Assembly: GCF_000240165.1 (NCBI RefSeq)
Contig: NC_017586.1
Span: forward strand, 1,178,001-1,242,000
Length of the DNA: 64,000 nucleotides
Source of the DNA: Streptantibioticus cattleyicolor NRRL 8057 = DSM 46488
GTDB lineage: Bacteria > Actinomycetota > Actinomycetes > Streptomycetales > Streptomycetaceae
Direction: 5' to 3'
The notes beneath the pieces were generated by a model. It saw only the letters and a list, made by a program, of their open reading frames with translations, was not told the origin of the DNA and did no database searches. This document shows, piece by piece, positions 8,347 through 18,061 of the stretch; position 1 is the stretch's first letter; every line of letters starts with the position of its first letter. Made by a program: the position numbers and the translations under genes.

Positions 8347-9291
8347 TCAGCGGACGAACGGGTCCACGGCCACCGCGACGAACAGCAGCGTCGCGTAGGT
8401 GATCGACCAGTGGAAGAGACGCATCTCCTTCAGGCCGGCCCCGGTCACCCCGGCCTTGGCGCGGCCGTAGAGGGCGTGCGCCTCCTTCAGCCAGAAGGCG
8501 CCCAGCACCGTGGCGACCACCGGGTAGAACCAGCCGGTGGCGCCCACCGGCCACCACAGCGCCAGCGAGACGGCGACCATCGCCCAGCTGTAGAGGACGA
8601 TCTGCTTGCCGACCACCACGTTGCCCGCGACGACCGGCAGCATGGGCACGCCCACCCGCTCGTAGTCGTCCTTGACCTTCATCGACAGCGGCCAGTAGTG
8701 CGGCGGCGTCCAGAAGAACAGCACCAGGAAGAGGACGAAGGGCGCCCAGGCCAGTTCGTTGCGGACGGCGGACCAGCCGATGAACACCTGGAGACAGCCG
8801 GCCACACCGCCCCACACGATGTTCTGCGCGGTGCGACGCTTCAGCCAGAGGGTGTAGACGAAGACGTAGTAGAGGATGGCCGCGGCCGAGAGCGCGGCCG
8901 ACAGCCAGTTGACCAGGAAGCCGAACATCAAGGTGGAGACCACCGACAGGGTGATCCCGAAGACCAGGCACTCGGCCGGCGAGACCATCCCGGTCACCAG
9001 CGGACGCTGCTCGGTGCGGTGCATCAGCGCGTCGATGTCCCGGTCGATGTACATGTTGAGCGCGTTGGCGCCCCCCGCCGAGAGGTAGCCGCCGACCATC
9101 GTGATCAGCACCCGCCACAGGTTGGGCACCCCATGGGCCGCCAGGAACATCACCGGGACGGTGGTGATGAGCAGCAGTTCGACGATGCGTGGCTTGGTCA
9201 GCGCCACGAACGCCTTGACACGGGCCCCGAACGGCCGGTGCCGAGGGCTCGTCCCGACGACCCCGGAGGGTCGGGATTCGACGGCTGTCAC
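8347..9291 (-). CDS. ctaB: Protoheme IX farnesyltransferase (heme O synthase)
   Basis: A 314-residue UbiA-family prenyltransferase that transfers a farnesyl group to heme b, giving heme O, the substrate of CtaA. The first Asp-rich motif is [18 protein letters not shown] and the second is the [15 protein letters not shown] region; about eight membrane segments follow the family pattern. [16 protein letters not shown] near the N-terminus is highly characteristic. I start at the GTG at 9291 ([10 protein letters not shown]), with AGAGG about 7 bases upstream; a longer reading upstream has no homologous character. It is divergent from tkt and is closed by a hairpin. Confidence 0.95.
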   Translation of the reverse strand: MTAVESRPSGVVGTSPRHRPFGARVKAFVALTKPRIVELLLITTVPVMFLAAHGVPNLWRVLITMVGGYLSAGGANALNMYIDRDIDALMHRTEQRPLVTGMVSPAECLVFGITLSVVSTLMFGFLVNWLSAALSAAAILYYVFVYTLWLKRRTAQNIVWGGVAGCLQVFIGWSAVRNELAWAPFVLFLVLFFWTPPHYWPLSMKVKDDYERVGVPMLPVVAGNVVVGKQIVLYSWAMVAVSLALWWPVGATGWFYPVVATVLGAFWLKEAHALYGRAKAGVTGAGLKEMRLFHWSITYATLLFVAVAVDPFVR

Positions 9292-9676
9292 GAACACCTC
9301 TGGGAGGAAGGGTTGAAGACCAGCAAGTCCTCCCCAGGCGGAGACCGGGCAAGTCCTTGCGCGTACCACGCCACTCTAGACGTTGCCGTTACGCGACCCG
9401 TCGCGGGGGGCACCCGTGTTGGCGGTACGGGTCCGGCCCGGCGTGCCGGTGGTGGCGGGGTGCCGTTTCGGAGCAGTCCGGCGGGCGGGGCGACCCCCGG
9501 TGGACGACGCTGGTGAGGACCGGGAGACAATATGTATCGGGAATGAACAAAGTCTTTCTTCCGTTGCATGAGACGTCGCCAGAACGCCTCCCCCTCCAGG
9601 GGTAGGCTCGAAAACGCCCGGGTGGCAGACGGCCGGCCGGCGTTGTGAGACATGTGGAGAGGAGCCCTGACCCAGG
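9292..9676. other. Divergent intergenic region between ctaB and tkt
   Basis: 385 bases without a convincing gene. The direct repeat GCAAGTCCT occurs twice near 9324 and 9350. On the plus strand TAGGCT at 9603-9608 is a possible -10 for the pentose-phosphate operon, although its -35 is poor. An AT-richer island around 9530-9560 stands out from the surrounding GC-rich sequence. I see no RNA gene. Confidence 0.5.
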
Positions 9677-11755
9677 GTGAGCACGAAGCCGACCACCACT
9701 GACTTGGAATGGACCGAGCTGGACAAGCGTGCCGTGGACACCGCCCGTGTCCTGGCCATGGACTCTGTCCAGAAGGTCGGAAACGGCCATCCGGGCACGG
9801 CCATGAGCCTGGCACCCGCCGCGTACCTGCTCTTCCAGAAGCTGATGCGGCACGACCCCAGCGACCCCAACTGGACCGGCCGCGACCGCTTCGTCCTGTC
9901 GCCGGGCCACACCAGCCTTACCCTCTACACCCAGCTCTTCCTGTCCGGCTACGGCCTTGAGCTGGACGACCTCAAGGCGTTCCGCACCTGGGGTTCGCTC
10001 ACCCCGGGCCACCCGGAGCACGGCCACACCGTCGGCGTGGAGACCACCACCGGCCCGCTGGGCCAGGGCATCGCCAACGCCGTGGGCATGGCCATGGCCG
10101 CCCGTTACGAGCGCGGCCTGTTCGACCCGGAGGCGCCGGCCGGGGAGTCCCCGTTCGACCACACCATCTGGGCCATCGTCTCCGACGGCGACCTGGAGGA
10201 GGGCATCTCCGCCGAGGCCTCCTCGCTCGCCGGCCACCAGAAGCTCGGCAACCTGGTCGCGCTCTACGACGACAACCACATCTCGATCGAGGGCGACACC
10301 GAGACCGCCTTCTCCGAGGACGTCCTCAAGCGCTACGAGGCCTACGGCTGGCACGTCCAGCGCATCGAGCAGGCGCCCAGCGGCGACTTCGACGTCGAGG
10401 CGCTGCACCGGGCGCTGAAGGAGGCGCAGGCCGAGACCTCGCGCCCGTCGCTGATCGCGGCCCGCACCATCATCGCCTGGCCGGCCCCCAACGCCCAGAA
10501 CACCGAGGCCGCGCACGGCTCGGCGCTGGGTGAGGACGAGGTCGCGGCCACCAAGCGGGTGCTCGGCTTCGACCCGGACCAGCACTTCGAGGTCGCCGAC
10601 GAGGTGCTGGCCCACGCGCGCCGGGTCGTCGAGCGCGGCCGGGAGGCCCACGCCCAGTGGACCAAGCGGTTCGAGGAGTGGCGGGCCGCCAACCCCGAGC
10701 GGGCCGCCGACTTCGACCGGATCGCCGCCGGTGAGCTGCCGGCCGGCTGGGAGGCCAAGCTCCCGGTCTTCCCGACCGGCAAGGACGTGGCCACCCGCAA
10801 GGCCTCCGGCGAGGTGCTCAAGGCGCTCGGCGGCGTGCTGCCCGAGCTGTGGGGCGGCTCGGCCGACCTGGCCGGCTCCAACAACACCACCATCGACAAG
10901 ACCTCGTCCTTCCTGCCGGAGGGCAACCCGCTGCCGGAGGCCTCCCCGTACGGCCGCACCGTGCACTGGGGCATCCGCGAGCACGCCATGGGCTCGACCA
11001 TGAACGGCATCGCGCTGCACGGCAACACCCGCATCTACGGCGGCACCTTCCTGGTCTTCTCCGACTACATGCGCCCGGCCGTGCGGCTGGCCGCGCTGAT
11101 GAAGCTGCCGGTCACCTACGTGTGGACGCACGACTCCATCGGCCTGGGCGAGGACGGCCCGACCCACCAGCCGGTCGAGCACCTCTCCGCGCTGCGGGCC
11201 ATCCCGGGGCTCAACGTCGTCCGCCCGGCCGACGCCAACGAGACCTCCGTGGTCTGGGGCGAGATCACCCGCCGCTACTCGGCCAACCCGGCCCCGCACG
11301 GCCTCGCCCTCACCCGGCAGAACGTGCCCACCTACGACCGCAACGAGGACGCCGCCAAGGGCGGTTACGTGCTCTTCGAGGCCGAGGGCGGCGCCCCCCA
11401 GGTGATCCTGATCGGCACCGGTTCCGAGGTGCAGCTCGCCGTCGAGGCCCGCGAGGCCCTCCAGGCCGAGGGGGTCCCCACCCGGGTGGTCTCCATGCCG
11501 TCCGTGGAGTGGTTCGAGGAGCAGGACCAGGCGTACATCGACTCGGTGCTGCCGCCGAGCGTCAAGGCCCGGGTGGCGGTGGAGGCCGGCATCGGCCTGA
11601 CCTGGTACCGCTTCGTCGGGGACGCCGGCCGGATCGTCTCGCTGGAGCACTTCGGCGCCTCCGCGGACTACAAGGTCCTCTACCGCGAGTTCGGGCTGAC
11701 GGCGGAAGCCGTGACCGCCGCCGCCCGTGACTCCATCGCCGCCGCGGCCCGCTGA
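9677..11755 (+). CDS. tkt: Transketolase
   Basis: A 692-residue thiamine-diphosphate enzyme that moves two-carbon units between sugar phosphates in the non-oxidative pentose-phosphate pathway. The sequence shows KVGNGHPGTAMSLAP near residue 35, the thiamine-binding motif SDGDLEEGISAEA followed by LYDDNHISIEG, the pyrimidine-domain stretch TVHWGIREHAMG with its catalytic Glu, and HDSIGLGEDGPTHQPVEHL. Length is normal for the family. The start is the GTG at 9677; GGAGAGGAG lies upstream, somewhat far away. It is the first gene of a five-gene block (tkt-tal-zwf-opcA-pgl) transcribed to the right. Confidence 0.97.
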   Translation: MSTKPTTTDLEWTELDKRAVDTARVLAMDSVQKVGNGHPGTAMSLAPAAYLLFQKLMRHDPSDPNWTGRDRFVLSPGHTSLTLYTQLFLSGYGLELDDLKAFRTWGSLTPGHPEHGHTVGVETTTGPLGQGIANAVGMAMAARYERGLFDPEAPAGESPFDHTIWAIVSDGDLEEGISAEASSLAGHQKLGNLVALYDDNHISIEGDTETAFSEDVLKRYEAYGWHVQRIEQAPSGDFDVEALHRALKEAQAETSRPSLIAARTIIAWPAPNAQNTEAAHGSALGEDEVAATKRVLGFDPDQHFEVADEVLAHARRVVERGREAHAQWTKRFEEWRAANPERAADFDRIAAGELPAGWEAKLPVFPTGKDVATRKASGEVLKALGGVLPELWGGSADLAGSNNTTIDKTSSFLPEGNPLPEASPYGRTVHWGIREHAMGSTMNGIALHGNTRIYGGTFLVFSDYMRPAVRLAALMKLPVTYVWTHDSIGLGEDGPTHQPVEHLSALRAIPGLNVVRPADANETSVVWGEITRRYSANPAPHGLALTRQNVPTYDRNEDAAKGGYVLFEAEGGAPQVILIGTGSEVQLAVEAREALQAEGVPTRVVSMPSVEWFEEQDQAYIDSVLPPSVKARVAVEAGIGLTWYRFVGDAGRIVSLEHFGASADYKVLYREFGLTAEAVTAAARDSIAAAAR

Positions 11756-11794
11756 CCGCGCCCAAGACTTCCCTATCGAGGAGATGCAGTACTC

Positions 11795-12913
11795 ATGACG
11801 GACGCACTCAAGCGCCTCTCCGACGAAGGCGTCGCGATCTGGCTGGACGACCTGTCGCGGCAGCGGATCACCTCCGGCAACCTGGCCGAACTGATCGACG
11901 CCAGCCACGTCGTGGGCGTGACCACCAACCCCACCATCTTTCAGAAGGCGATCTCGTCCGGTGAGGGTTACCAGGAGCAGGTGGCCGACCTGGCCGCCCG
12001 CCGGGTGACCGTGGAGGAGGCGGTGCGCATGATCACCACCGCCGACGTCCGCGACGCCGCCGACATCCTGCGCCCGCTGTTCGACGCCACCGACGGCCAG
12101 GACGGCCGGGTCTCCATCGAGGTCGACCCGCGCCTGGCGCACGACACCAGGGCCACCGTCGCCGAGGCCAAGCAGCTGGCCTGGCTGGTGGACCGGCCCA
12201 ACACCCTGATCAAGATCCCGGCCACCAAGGCGGGGCTGCCGGCCATCACCGAGGTCATCGGGCGCGGCATCAGCGTCAACGTCACGCTGATCTTCTCCCT
12301 GGAGCGCTACCGCGCGGTGATGGACGCCTACCTGTCCGGCCTGGAGAAGGCCAAGGAGGCCGGCATCGACCTGGCCGGCATCCGCTCGGTCGCCTCCTTC
12401 TTCGTCTCCCGGGTGGACACCGAGGTCGACAAGCGGCTGGACAAGATCGGCGGCGAGGAGGCCAAGGCGCTGCGCGGCAAGGCCGCCCTGGCCAACGCCC
12501 GCCTCGCCTACCAGGCCTACGAGGAGGTCTTCGGCTCCGAGCGCTGGGCGGCGCTGGAGAAGGCCGGCGCCCACAAGCAGCGCCCGCTGTGGGCCTCCAC
12601 CGGCGTGAAGGACCCGGCGCTGCCGGACACCCTGTACGTCACCGAGCTGGTCGCCCCGAACACGGTCAACACCATGCCGGAGCCGACCCTGCACGCCACC
12701 GGCGACCACGGTGAGGTCACCGGTGACACCATCCGCGGCCGTTACCAGGAGGCCCAGGGCGTCCTCGACGCGCTGGCCGGCCTCGGCGTGGACTACGACG
12801 ACGTGGTCCAGGTGCTGGAGGACGAGGGCGTCGAGAAGTTCGAGGCGTCCTGGAACGACCTGCTCAAGTCGACCGAGGCCGAGCTCAAGCGGCTCGCCGG
12901 ACCGGGGGCCTGA
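11795..12913 (+). CDS. tal: Transaldolase
   Basis: A 372-residue class I aldolase that transfers a dihydroxyacetone unit between sedoheptulose 7-phosphate and glyceraldehyde 3-phosphate. The Schiff-base lysine is in [14 protein letters not shown]; the N-terminal [12 protein letters not shown] and the [11 protein letters not shown] strand are typical of the long actinobacterial transaldolases. GAGGAGATG lies about 9 bases before the ATG. The gap to tkt is 39 bases and to zwf 5 bases, supporting a single operon. Confidence 0.96.
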   Translation: MTDALKRLSDEGVAIWLDDLSRQRITSGNLAELIDASHVVGVTTNPTIFQKAISSGEGYQEQVADLAARRVTVEEAVRMITTADVRDAADILRPLFDATDGQDGRVSIEVDPRLAHDTRATVAEAKQLAWLVDRPNTLIKIPATKAGLPAITEVIGRGISVNVTLIFSLERYRAVMDAYLSGLEKAKEAGIDLAGIRSVASFFVSRVDTEVDKRLDKIGGEEAKALRGKAALANARLAYQAYEEVFGSERWAALEKAGAHKQRPLWASTGVKDPALPDTLYVTELVAPNTVNTMPEPTLHATGDHGEVTGDTIRGRYQEAQGVLDALAGLGVDYDDVVQVLEDEGVEKFEASWNDLLKSTEAELKRLAGPGA

Positions 12914-12918
12914 GAACC

Positions 12919-14445
12919 GTGACCAGCAGCAGCAACCCGCTGCGTGACCCGGCGGACCGGCGGCTCCCGCGCATCGCGGGGCCGTCCGGCCTGGTCATCT
13001 TCGGAGTCACGGGCGACCTGTCCCGTAAGAAGCTGATGCCCGCGGTGTACGACCTGGCCAACCGCGGTCTGCTGCCCCCGGGCTTCTCGCTCGTGGGCTT
13101 CGCCCGCCGTGACTGGGAGAGCGAGGACTTCGCCCAGGTCGTGCACGACGCCGTCAAGGAGCACGCGCGGACCCCGTTCCGGGAGGAGGTCTGGCAGCAG
13201 CTCGCCGAGGGGTTCCGCTTCGTACCCGGCGAGTTCGACGACGACGACGCGTTCGAGACGCTGCGGGCCACCATCAACGACCTGGACAAGGCGCGCGGCA
13301 CCGGCGGCAACTTCGCGTTCTACCTCTCGGTGCCGCCGAAGTTCTTCCCCAAGGTCGTCGCGCAGCTGAAGAAGCACGGCCTGTCCGAGGGCCCGGGCGA
13401 CTCCTGGCGGCGCGCGGTCATCGAGAAGCCGTTCGGCCACGACCTGGCCAGCGCCCAGGAACTCAACCGGGTGGTGCACGAGGTCTTCCAGCCGTCCGAC
13501 GTCTTCCGCATCGACCACTACCTGGGCAAGGAGACCGTCCAGAACATCCTGGCGCTGCGGTTCGCCAACACCATGTTCGAGCCGATCTGGAACCGGTCCT
13601 ACGTCGACCACGTCCAGATCACCATGGCCGAGGACATCGGCATCGGCGGCCGGGCCGGATACTACGACGGGATCGGCGCCGCCCGGGACGTCATCCAGAA
13701 CCACCTGCTCCAGCTGCTGGCGCTGACCGCGATGGAGGAGCCCGGCTCCTTCCACCCCAAGGCGCTGGTGGCCGAGAAGCTCAAGGTCCTGTCGGCCGTG
13801 GAGCTCCCGGAGGACCTGGGCCGGCACACGGTCCGCGGCCAGTACGTCCGGGCCTGGCAGGGCGGCCAGGAGGTGCCCGGGTACCTGGAGGAGGAGGGCA
13901 TCGACCCCAAGTCCAGGACGGACACCTACGCCGCCATCAAACTGACCATCAACAACCGCCGTTGGGCGGGCGTCCCGTTCTACCTGCGCACCGGCAAGCG
14001 GCTGGGCCGCCGGGTCACCGAGATCGCGGTGGTCTTCAAGCGCGCCCCGTTCCTGCCGTTCGAATCCCAGGCCACCGAGGACCTGGGGCAGAACGCGCTG
14101 GTCATCCGGGTCCAGCCGGACGAGGGCGTCACGGTGCGGTTCGGCTCCAAGGTGCCGGGCACCTCCATGGAGGTCCGGGACGTGACGATGGACTTCGCCT
14201 ACGGCGAGTCCTTCACCGAGTCCAGCCCCGAGGCGTACGAGCGCCTGCTGCTGGACGTCCTGCTCGGCGACGCCAACCTCTTCCCGCGCCACCAGGAGGT
14301 CGAACTCTCCTGGAACATCCTCGACCCGATCGAGGAGTACTGGGAGAAGAACGGCACGCCCGCCCAGTACCCGGCCGGGACCTGGGGGCCGGCCGAGGCG
14401 GACGAGATGCTCGCACGAGACGGCAGGAGCTGGCGTCGGCCATGA
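12919..14445 (+). CDS. zwf: Glucose-6-phosphate 1-dehydrogenase
   Basis: A 508-residue enzyme that oxidises glucose 6-phosphate with NADP to 6-phosphogluconolactone, the entry step of the oxidative pentose-phosphate pathway. Visible motifs are the nucleotide-binding VIFGVTGDLSRKKLMPA near residue 33, the substrate-binding VIEKPFGHD, the catalytic RIDHYLGKETVQN, and IWNRSYVDHVQIT. The GTG at 12919 begins 5 bases after the tal stop. The stop overlaps the ATG of opcA (ATGA), which fits the need for OpcA as an assembly partner of actinobacterial Zwf. Confidence 0.97.
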   Translation: MTSSSNPLRDPADRRLPRIAGPSGLVIFGVTGDLSRKKLMPAVYDLANRGLLPPGFSLVGFARRDWESEDFAQVVHDAVKEHARTPFREEVWQQLAEGFRFVPGEFDDDDAFETLRATINDLDKARGTGGNFAFYLSVPPKFFPKVVAQLKKHGLSEGPGDSWRRAVIEKPFGHDLASAQELNRVVHEVFQPSDVFRIDHYLGKETVQNILALRFANTMFEPIWNRSYVDHVQITMAEDIGIGGRAGYYDGIGAARDVIQNHLLQLLALTAMEEPGSFHPKALVAEKLKVLSAVELPEDLGRHTVRGQYVRAWQGGQEVPGYLEEEGIDPKSRTDTYAAIKLTINNRRWAGVPFYLRTGKRLGRRVTEIAVVFKRAPFLPFESQATEDLGQNALVIRVQPDEGVTVRFGSKVPGTSMEVRDVTMDFAYGESFTESSPEAYERLLLDVLLGDANLFPRHQEVELSWNILDPIEEYWEKNGTPAQYPAGTWGPAEADEMLARDGRSWRRP

Positions 14446-15536
14446 AGATCGATCTCACGGACACCACATCGTCGAAGATCAACCAGGCTCTCGTCGAGGG
14501 GCGCCGGGCGAGCGGTACGCCGGCCGTCGGTATGGTGCTCACCCTGGTCATCGTCACCGACGAGGGCAACGCCTACGACGCCCTCAAGGCGGCCGGGGAG
14601 GCGTCCCGGGAGCACCCCTCCCGGATACTCGCGGTCATCAAGCGGCCCGGCCGCTCGCCGCGGGACCGGGCGACCTCCCGGCTCGACGCCGAGGTACGGG
14701 TCGGCTCCGACGCCGGCACCGGCGAGACCGTGCTGCTGCGGCTGCACGGTGAACTCGCCCACCACGACGCCTCGGTGGTGCTGCCGCTGCTGCTGCCGGA
14801 CGCCCCCGTGGTGGTCTGGTGGCCGGAGGACGCCCCGGACCGCCCGGCCGAGCACCCGCTGGGCAAGCTGGCGCAGCGCCGGATCACCGACGCCGCGGCG
14901 GCCGAGGACCCGCTGGCCGCGCTGAAGGCACGGGCCGCGGCCTACTCCCCCGGCGACACCGACCTGGCGTGGACCCGGACCACCCCGTGGCGCAGCATGC
15001 TCGCCGCCGCGCTGGACCAGAAGCACTCCCGGATCACCTCCGCCGTGGTGGAGGGCGAGCCGTACAACCCCAGCACCGAGCTGCTCGGGATGTGGCTGGC
15101 GGACCGGCTCGGGGTGCCCGTGGAGCGCAGGGTCACCGACGGCCCGGGGCTCACCGCGGTACGGCTGTCCACCGCGGACGGCGTGATCTGCCTGGACCGT
15201 GCCGACGGCGCCCTGGCCGAGCTGGCCATGCCCGGCCAGCCCGACCGGCACGTCGCCCTCAAGCGGCGGGAGACGGCCGAGCTGATCGCCGAGGAGCTGC
15301 GCCGGCTGGACCCGGACGACATCTACAAGTCGGCCGTGCAGTTCGGGCTGGAGAAGCTGACCCACGGCGGTACCGGCAAGGCCGGGACGCCGGCCACCGA
15401 GTCGCAGCCCGCCGCCCAGGAGTCCACCCCCAAGGAGGACGGGACCAAGGAGACCGGCTCGCGCAGGTCCGCCGGGAAGATGTCGGCGAAGGCCGGGGCG
15501 GCGGCCGGCGGCGGCCAGGGGGAGCGGTCCTCGTGA
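14442..15536 (+). CDS. opcA: Glucose-6-phosphate dehydrogenase assembly protein OpcA
   Basis: A 364-residue OpcA, known to be required for assembly or activation of glucose-6-phosphate dehydrogenase. The N-terminus MKIDLTDTTSSKINQALVEG and the middle LLLPDAPVVVWWPEDAP are typical. The last 50 or so residues form a Thr/Ser/Lys/Gly-rich low-complexity tail (GTGKAGTPATESQPAAQEST and beyond), which looks disordered. The ATG overlaps the zwf stop (ATGA) and the stop overlaps the pgl GTG (GTGA), so zwf, opcA and pgl are translationally coupled. Confidence 0.95.
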   Translation: MKIDLTDTTSSKINQALVEGRRASGTPAVGMVLTLVIVTDEGNAYDALKAAGEASREHPSRILAVIKRPGRSPRDRATSRLDAEVRVGSDAGTGETVLLRLHGELAHHDASVVLPLLLPDAPVVVWWPEDAPDRPAEHPLGKLAQRRITDAAAAEDPLAALKARAAAYSPGDTDLAWTRTTPWRSMLAAALDQKHSRITSAVVEGEPYNPSTELLGMWLADRLGVPVERRVTDGPGLTAVRLSTADGVICLDRADGALAELAMPGQPDRHVALKRRETAELIAEELRRLDPDDIYKSAVQFGLEKLTHGGTGKAGTPATESQPAAQESTPKEDGTKETGSRRSAGKMSAKAGAAAGGGQGERSS

Positions 15537-16315
15537 CGGCACCCCAGGTCGTGGTCCACCGCGACAAGGAGCTGATGGCCAAGGCCGCGGCGGCCCGGCT
15601 GATCACCAAGATCGTCGACGCCCAGGCCGCCCGCGGCTCCGCCTCGGTGGTGCTCACCGGCGGGCGCAACGGCAACGCGCTGCTCGCGGCGCTCGCCGAG
15701 GCGCCCGCCCGGGACGCGGTCGACTGGTCCCGGCTCGACCTGTGGTGGGGCGACGAGCGCTTCCTGCCCGAGGGCGACCCGGAGCGCAACGCCACCCAGG
15801 CCCGCGAGGCCCTGCTGGACGCGGTACCGCTCGATCCGGCACGGGTGCACGCCATGCCCGCGGCCGGCGGCGCCTGGGGCAACGACGTGGACGCGGCGGC
15901 CGACGCCTACGCGGCCGAGCTGGCCGCCTCGGCCGGCCCGGCGGACCACGGCCCGGTGCCCACGTTCGACGTGCTGCTGCTCGGCGTCGGCCCGGACACC
16001 CACGTCGCCTCGCTCTTCCCCGAGCACCCCGGGGTGCGGGAGACAGAGCGCACGGTGATCGGGGTGCGCGGGGCGCCGAAGCCGCCGCCGAACCGGGTGT
16101 CGCTGACGCTGCCGGCGATCCGCGCCGCCCGTGAGGTGTGGCTGCTGGCGGCCGGCGAGGACAAGGCCAACGCGGTCGCCATCGCGCTGGCCGGGGCCGG
16201 GGAGATCCAGGCCCCGGCGGCCGGCGCGTACGGCCGCGGTCGCACCCTGTGGCTGCTGGACCGGGCCGCCGCCGCCCAGCTCCCCAAGCAGCTCTACCCG
16301 CCGGCCTCGGCCTGA
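15533..16315 (+). CDS. pgl: 6-phosphogluconolactonase
   Basis: A 260-residue DevB-type lactonase that hydrolyses 6-phosphogluconolactone made by Zwf. Conserved strands include VVLTGGRNGNALLAALAEA, the WWGDERFLPEGDPERNATQAREAL block, LLLGVGPDTHVASLFPEHP and LLAAGEDKANAVAIAL. I start at the GTG at 15533, which overlaps the opcA stop as GTGA. It is the last gene of the pentose-phosphate operon; a long perfect hairpin follows 6 bases after the stop. Confidence 0.95.
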   Translation: MTAPQVVVHRDKELMAKAAAARLITKIVDAQAARGSASVVLTGGRNGNALLAALAEAPARDAVDWSRLDLWWGDERFLPEGDPERNATQAREALLDAVPLDPARVHAMPAAGGAWGNDVDAAADAYAAELAASAGPADHGPVPTFDVLLLGVGPDTHVASLFPEHPGVRETERTVIGVRGAPKPPPNRVSLTLPAIRAAREVWLLAAGEDKANAVAIALAGAGEIQAPAAGAYGRGRTLWLLDRAAAAQLPKQLYPPASA

Positions 16316-16321
16316 GGCCAC

Positions 16322-16377
16322 GTGAAGCGGCCCGGCCGCGTCACCCCTCACGGGATGGCGCGGCCGGGCCGCTTCAC
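16322..16377 (+). terminator. Strong terminator hairpin after pgl
   Basis: Two perfectly complementary 19-base arms (16322-16340 and 16359-16377) enclose an 18-base loop. It ends the pentose-phosphate operon and, being symmetric, can also serve rbpA, which converges from the other side (stop at 16421). Confidence 0.9.
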
Positions 16378-16420
16378 CGTTCTCACCCTCCGGCTCGGCC
16401 GTGCGGCCGGGACCGGTGGC

Positions 16421-16756
16421 TCAGATCTCTCCGCGCAGCTTGGCGAGGGCCTCGGCGAGGATCGCCTCGCCGTCCGCGTCGCTGCGCCGTTCCCGGACGT
16501 ACGCCAGGTGGGTCTTGTACGGTTCGGTGCGCGGCGGAGCCGGCGGGTTGTTCTCGTCCTGCCCGGCCGGGAAGCCGCACCGAGGGCAGTCCCAGGTGTC
16601 CGGGATCTGCGCGTCACTGGCGAAACTCGGCTGGGTTTCGTGCCCGTTCGAGCACCAGAAGGAGATGCGAAGGCGGGGCGCGGACTCGCCGCGCTCGGCC
16701 TCCCCCATCGGCCCCGCTCCGACCCGACTGCCACGGATCGCGTTGCCACTTGCCAC
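16421..16756 (-). CDS. rbpA: RNA polymerase-binding protein RbpA
   Basis: A 111-residue RbpA, an actinobacteria-specific protein that binds group I/II sigma factors and RNA polymerase and stabilises the open complex. The N-terminal tail with GSRVGAGPMGEAERGE, the core with a CxxxH...CPRCG metal- or fold-determining set (FWCSNGHETQ, WDCPRCGFPAG), and the C-terminal sigma-interaction domain (THLAYVRERRSDADGEAILA) are all present. The start is the GTG at 16756 with GGGAG upstream. It is transcribed alone from a good promoter and converges on pgl. Confidence 0.97.
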   Translation of the reverse strand: MASGNAIRGSRVGAGPMGEAERGESAPRLRISFWCSNGHETQPSFASDAQIPDTWDCPRCGFPAGQDENNPPAPPRTEPYKTHLAYVRERRSDADGEAILAEALAKLRGEI

Positions 16757-16806
16757 GGTCGTAACTCCCTGCGTGATGCTGCTGCGAGGTCGTCCAGTTT
16801 ACGGGG

Positions 16807-16835
16807 ACCTTACGTGTCGTCCAGTGGCAGGCCAA
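16807..16835 (-). promoter_or_regulatory. rbpA promoter
   Basis: Minus-strand TTGGCC (16835-16830), a 17-base spacer and TAAGGT (16812-16807), giving a leader of about 45 bases before the rbpA start. This is a housekeeping-type promoter; I looked for a sigma-R type site (GGAAT...GTT) and found none. Confidence 0.6.
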
Positions 16836-16941
16836 CAGCCCGGCTCGGAAGGACGCCGTCCCATGATAAGCGCCCAGACGACGGGCCGTCAGTTGTGCCG
16901 CTGCGCAGGGGAGTAGAGGACCGCCCCGCCCGCCGGGCCGC

Positions 16942-17178
16942 TCAGTGCTTGAACTTCAGCACCAGGCCGAGCGCCACGATGGAGGCGAACCAGAGCAGAC
17001 CGACGACGATGGTGATCCGGTCCAGGTTGCGCTCGGCGACCGAGGAACCGCCGACGGAGGACTGCATGCCGCCGCCGAACATGTCGGACAGACCGCCGCC
17101 CTTGCCCTTGTGCATCAGGACCAGCAGCATCAGCAGCAGGCTGAAGACGATGAGGGCGATGGAGAACCCGATAACCAC
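16942..17178 (-). CDS. secG: Preprotein translocase subunit SecG
   Basis: A 78-residue SecG, the small two-helix subunit of the SecYEG protein-export channel. Helix 1 is VVIGFSIALIVFSLLLMLLV, then the conserved loop HKGKGGGLSDMFGGGMQSS with SSVAERNLDRITI, then helix 2 GLLWFASIVALGLVLKF. I chose the GTG at 17178 because it gives the usual length and N-terminus; an upstream in-frame start would add a charged extension untypical of the family. It follows tpiA after a 101-base gap containing a hairpin, which may reduce read-through from the glycolytic operon. Confidence 0.93.
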   Translation of the reverse strand: MVIGFSIALIVFSLLLMLLVLMHKGKGGGLSDMFGGGMQSSVGGSSVAERNLDRITIVVGLLWFASIVALGLVLKFKH

Positions 17179-17221
17179 GGCTGGACCAACTCTCTCGGTG
17201 ACATGTTGCAAAGCCTCGGGA

Positions 17222-17246
17222 GGCCGGGCGGACACCCCGCCCGGCC
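17222..17246 (-). terminator. Hairpin between tpiA and secG
   Basis: Perfect 10-base arms (17222-17231 and 17237-17246) with a 5-base loop lie 34 bases past the tpiA stop and 43 bases before the secG start. It is likely a terminator or partial attenuator of the gap-pgk-tpiA transcript. Confidence 0.7.
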
Positions 17247-17279
17247 CCCGTCAGGGTACTTCGGAAGCAGGCCGTCAGC

Positions 17280-18056
17280 CTACTGTTCCCCGTACCGGAC
17301 GATCTTCACGAACTCGTCGGCGTCCAGGCAGGCGCCGCCGACCAGGGCGCCGTCCACGTCGGCCTGGGCCATGATCGCCGCGATGTTGCCGGACTTCACC
17401 GAGCCGCCGTACTGGATCCGCACGGCGTCGGCGACCCCGGCGTCGTACAGCTCGGCCAGCCGGGCGCGGATCGCCCCGCAGACCTCCTGGGCGTCCTCGG
17501 GGGTGGCCACCTTGCCGGTGCCGATCGCCCACACCGGCTCGTAGGCGATCACGATGGTGCGCGCCTGGTCGGCCGGGACGTCCTTCAGGGCGCCGTCCAC
17601 CTGGGCGAGGGTGTGGGCCACCTGGTTGCCCGCCTCGCGGACCTCCAGCCCCTCCCCGACGCACAGGATCGGGGTCAGGCCGTGCCGGTAGGCCGCCTTC
17701 ACCTTGGCGTTGACCTGCTCGTCGGTCTCGCCGTGGTACTGGCGGCGCTCGCTGTGGCCGATGGCCACGAAGGCGCACTTGAGCTTGGCCAGCATGGCGC
17801 CCGAGATCTCACCGGTGTACGCGCCCGAGTCGTGCGCGGACAGGTCCTGCGCGCCGTACTTGATGCGCAGCTTGTCGCCGTCGACCAGGGTCTGCACCGA
17901 ACGCAGGTCCGTGAAGGGCGGCAGGACCGCGACCTCCACGGCGTCGTGGTCCTTGTCGGTGAGCGCGAAGGCGAGCTTCTGGACGTGGGCGATGGCCTCG
18001 AGGTGGTTGAGGTTCATCTTCCAGTTGCCCGCGATCAGCGGGGTGCGAGTGCTCAT
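17280..18056 (-). CDS. tpiA: Triosephosphate isomerase
   Basis: A 258-residue TIM-barrel enzyme that interconverts dihydroxyacetone phosphate and glyceraldehyde 3-phosphate. The catalytic residues are visible: Lys in GNWKMN near residue 13, His in [13 protein letters not shown] near 101, and Glu in [14 protein letters not shown] near 172, followed by the loop-6 region and [11 protein letters not shown]. The start ATG is 5 bases after the pgk stop, so it is co-transcribed with pgk. Length is normal. Confidence 0.97.
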   Translation of the reverse strand: MSTRTPLIAGNWKMNLNHLEAIAHVQKLAFALTDKDHDAVEVAVLPPFTDLRSVQTLVDGDKLRIKYGAQDLSAHDSGAYTGEISGAMLAKLKCAFVAIGHSERRQYHGETDEQVNAKVKAAYRHGLTPILCVGEGLEVREAGNQVAHTLAQVDGALKDVPADQARTIVIAYEPVWAIGTGKVATPEDAQEVCGAIRARLAELYDAGVADAVRIQYGGSVKSGNIAAIMAQADVDGALVGGACLDADEFVKIVRYGEQ

Positions 18057-18061
18057 GCGGT

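Noticed and set aside
9389-12709. Open frame of 1106 codons on the minus strand.
   Set aside because: It lies opposite tkt and tal, has a biased Gly/Arg/Val-rich composition and no recognisable domain.
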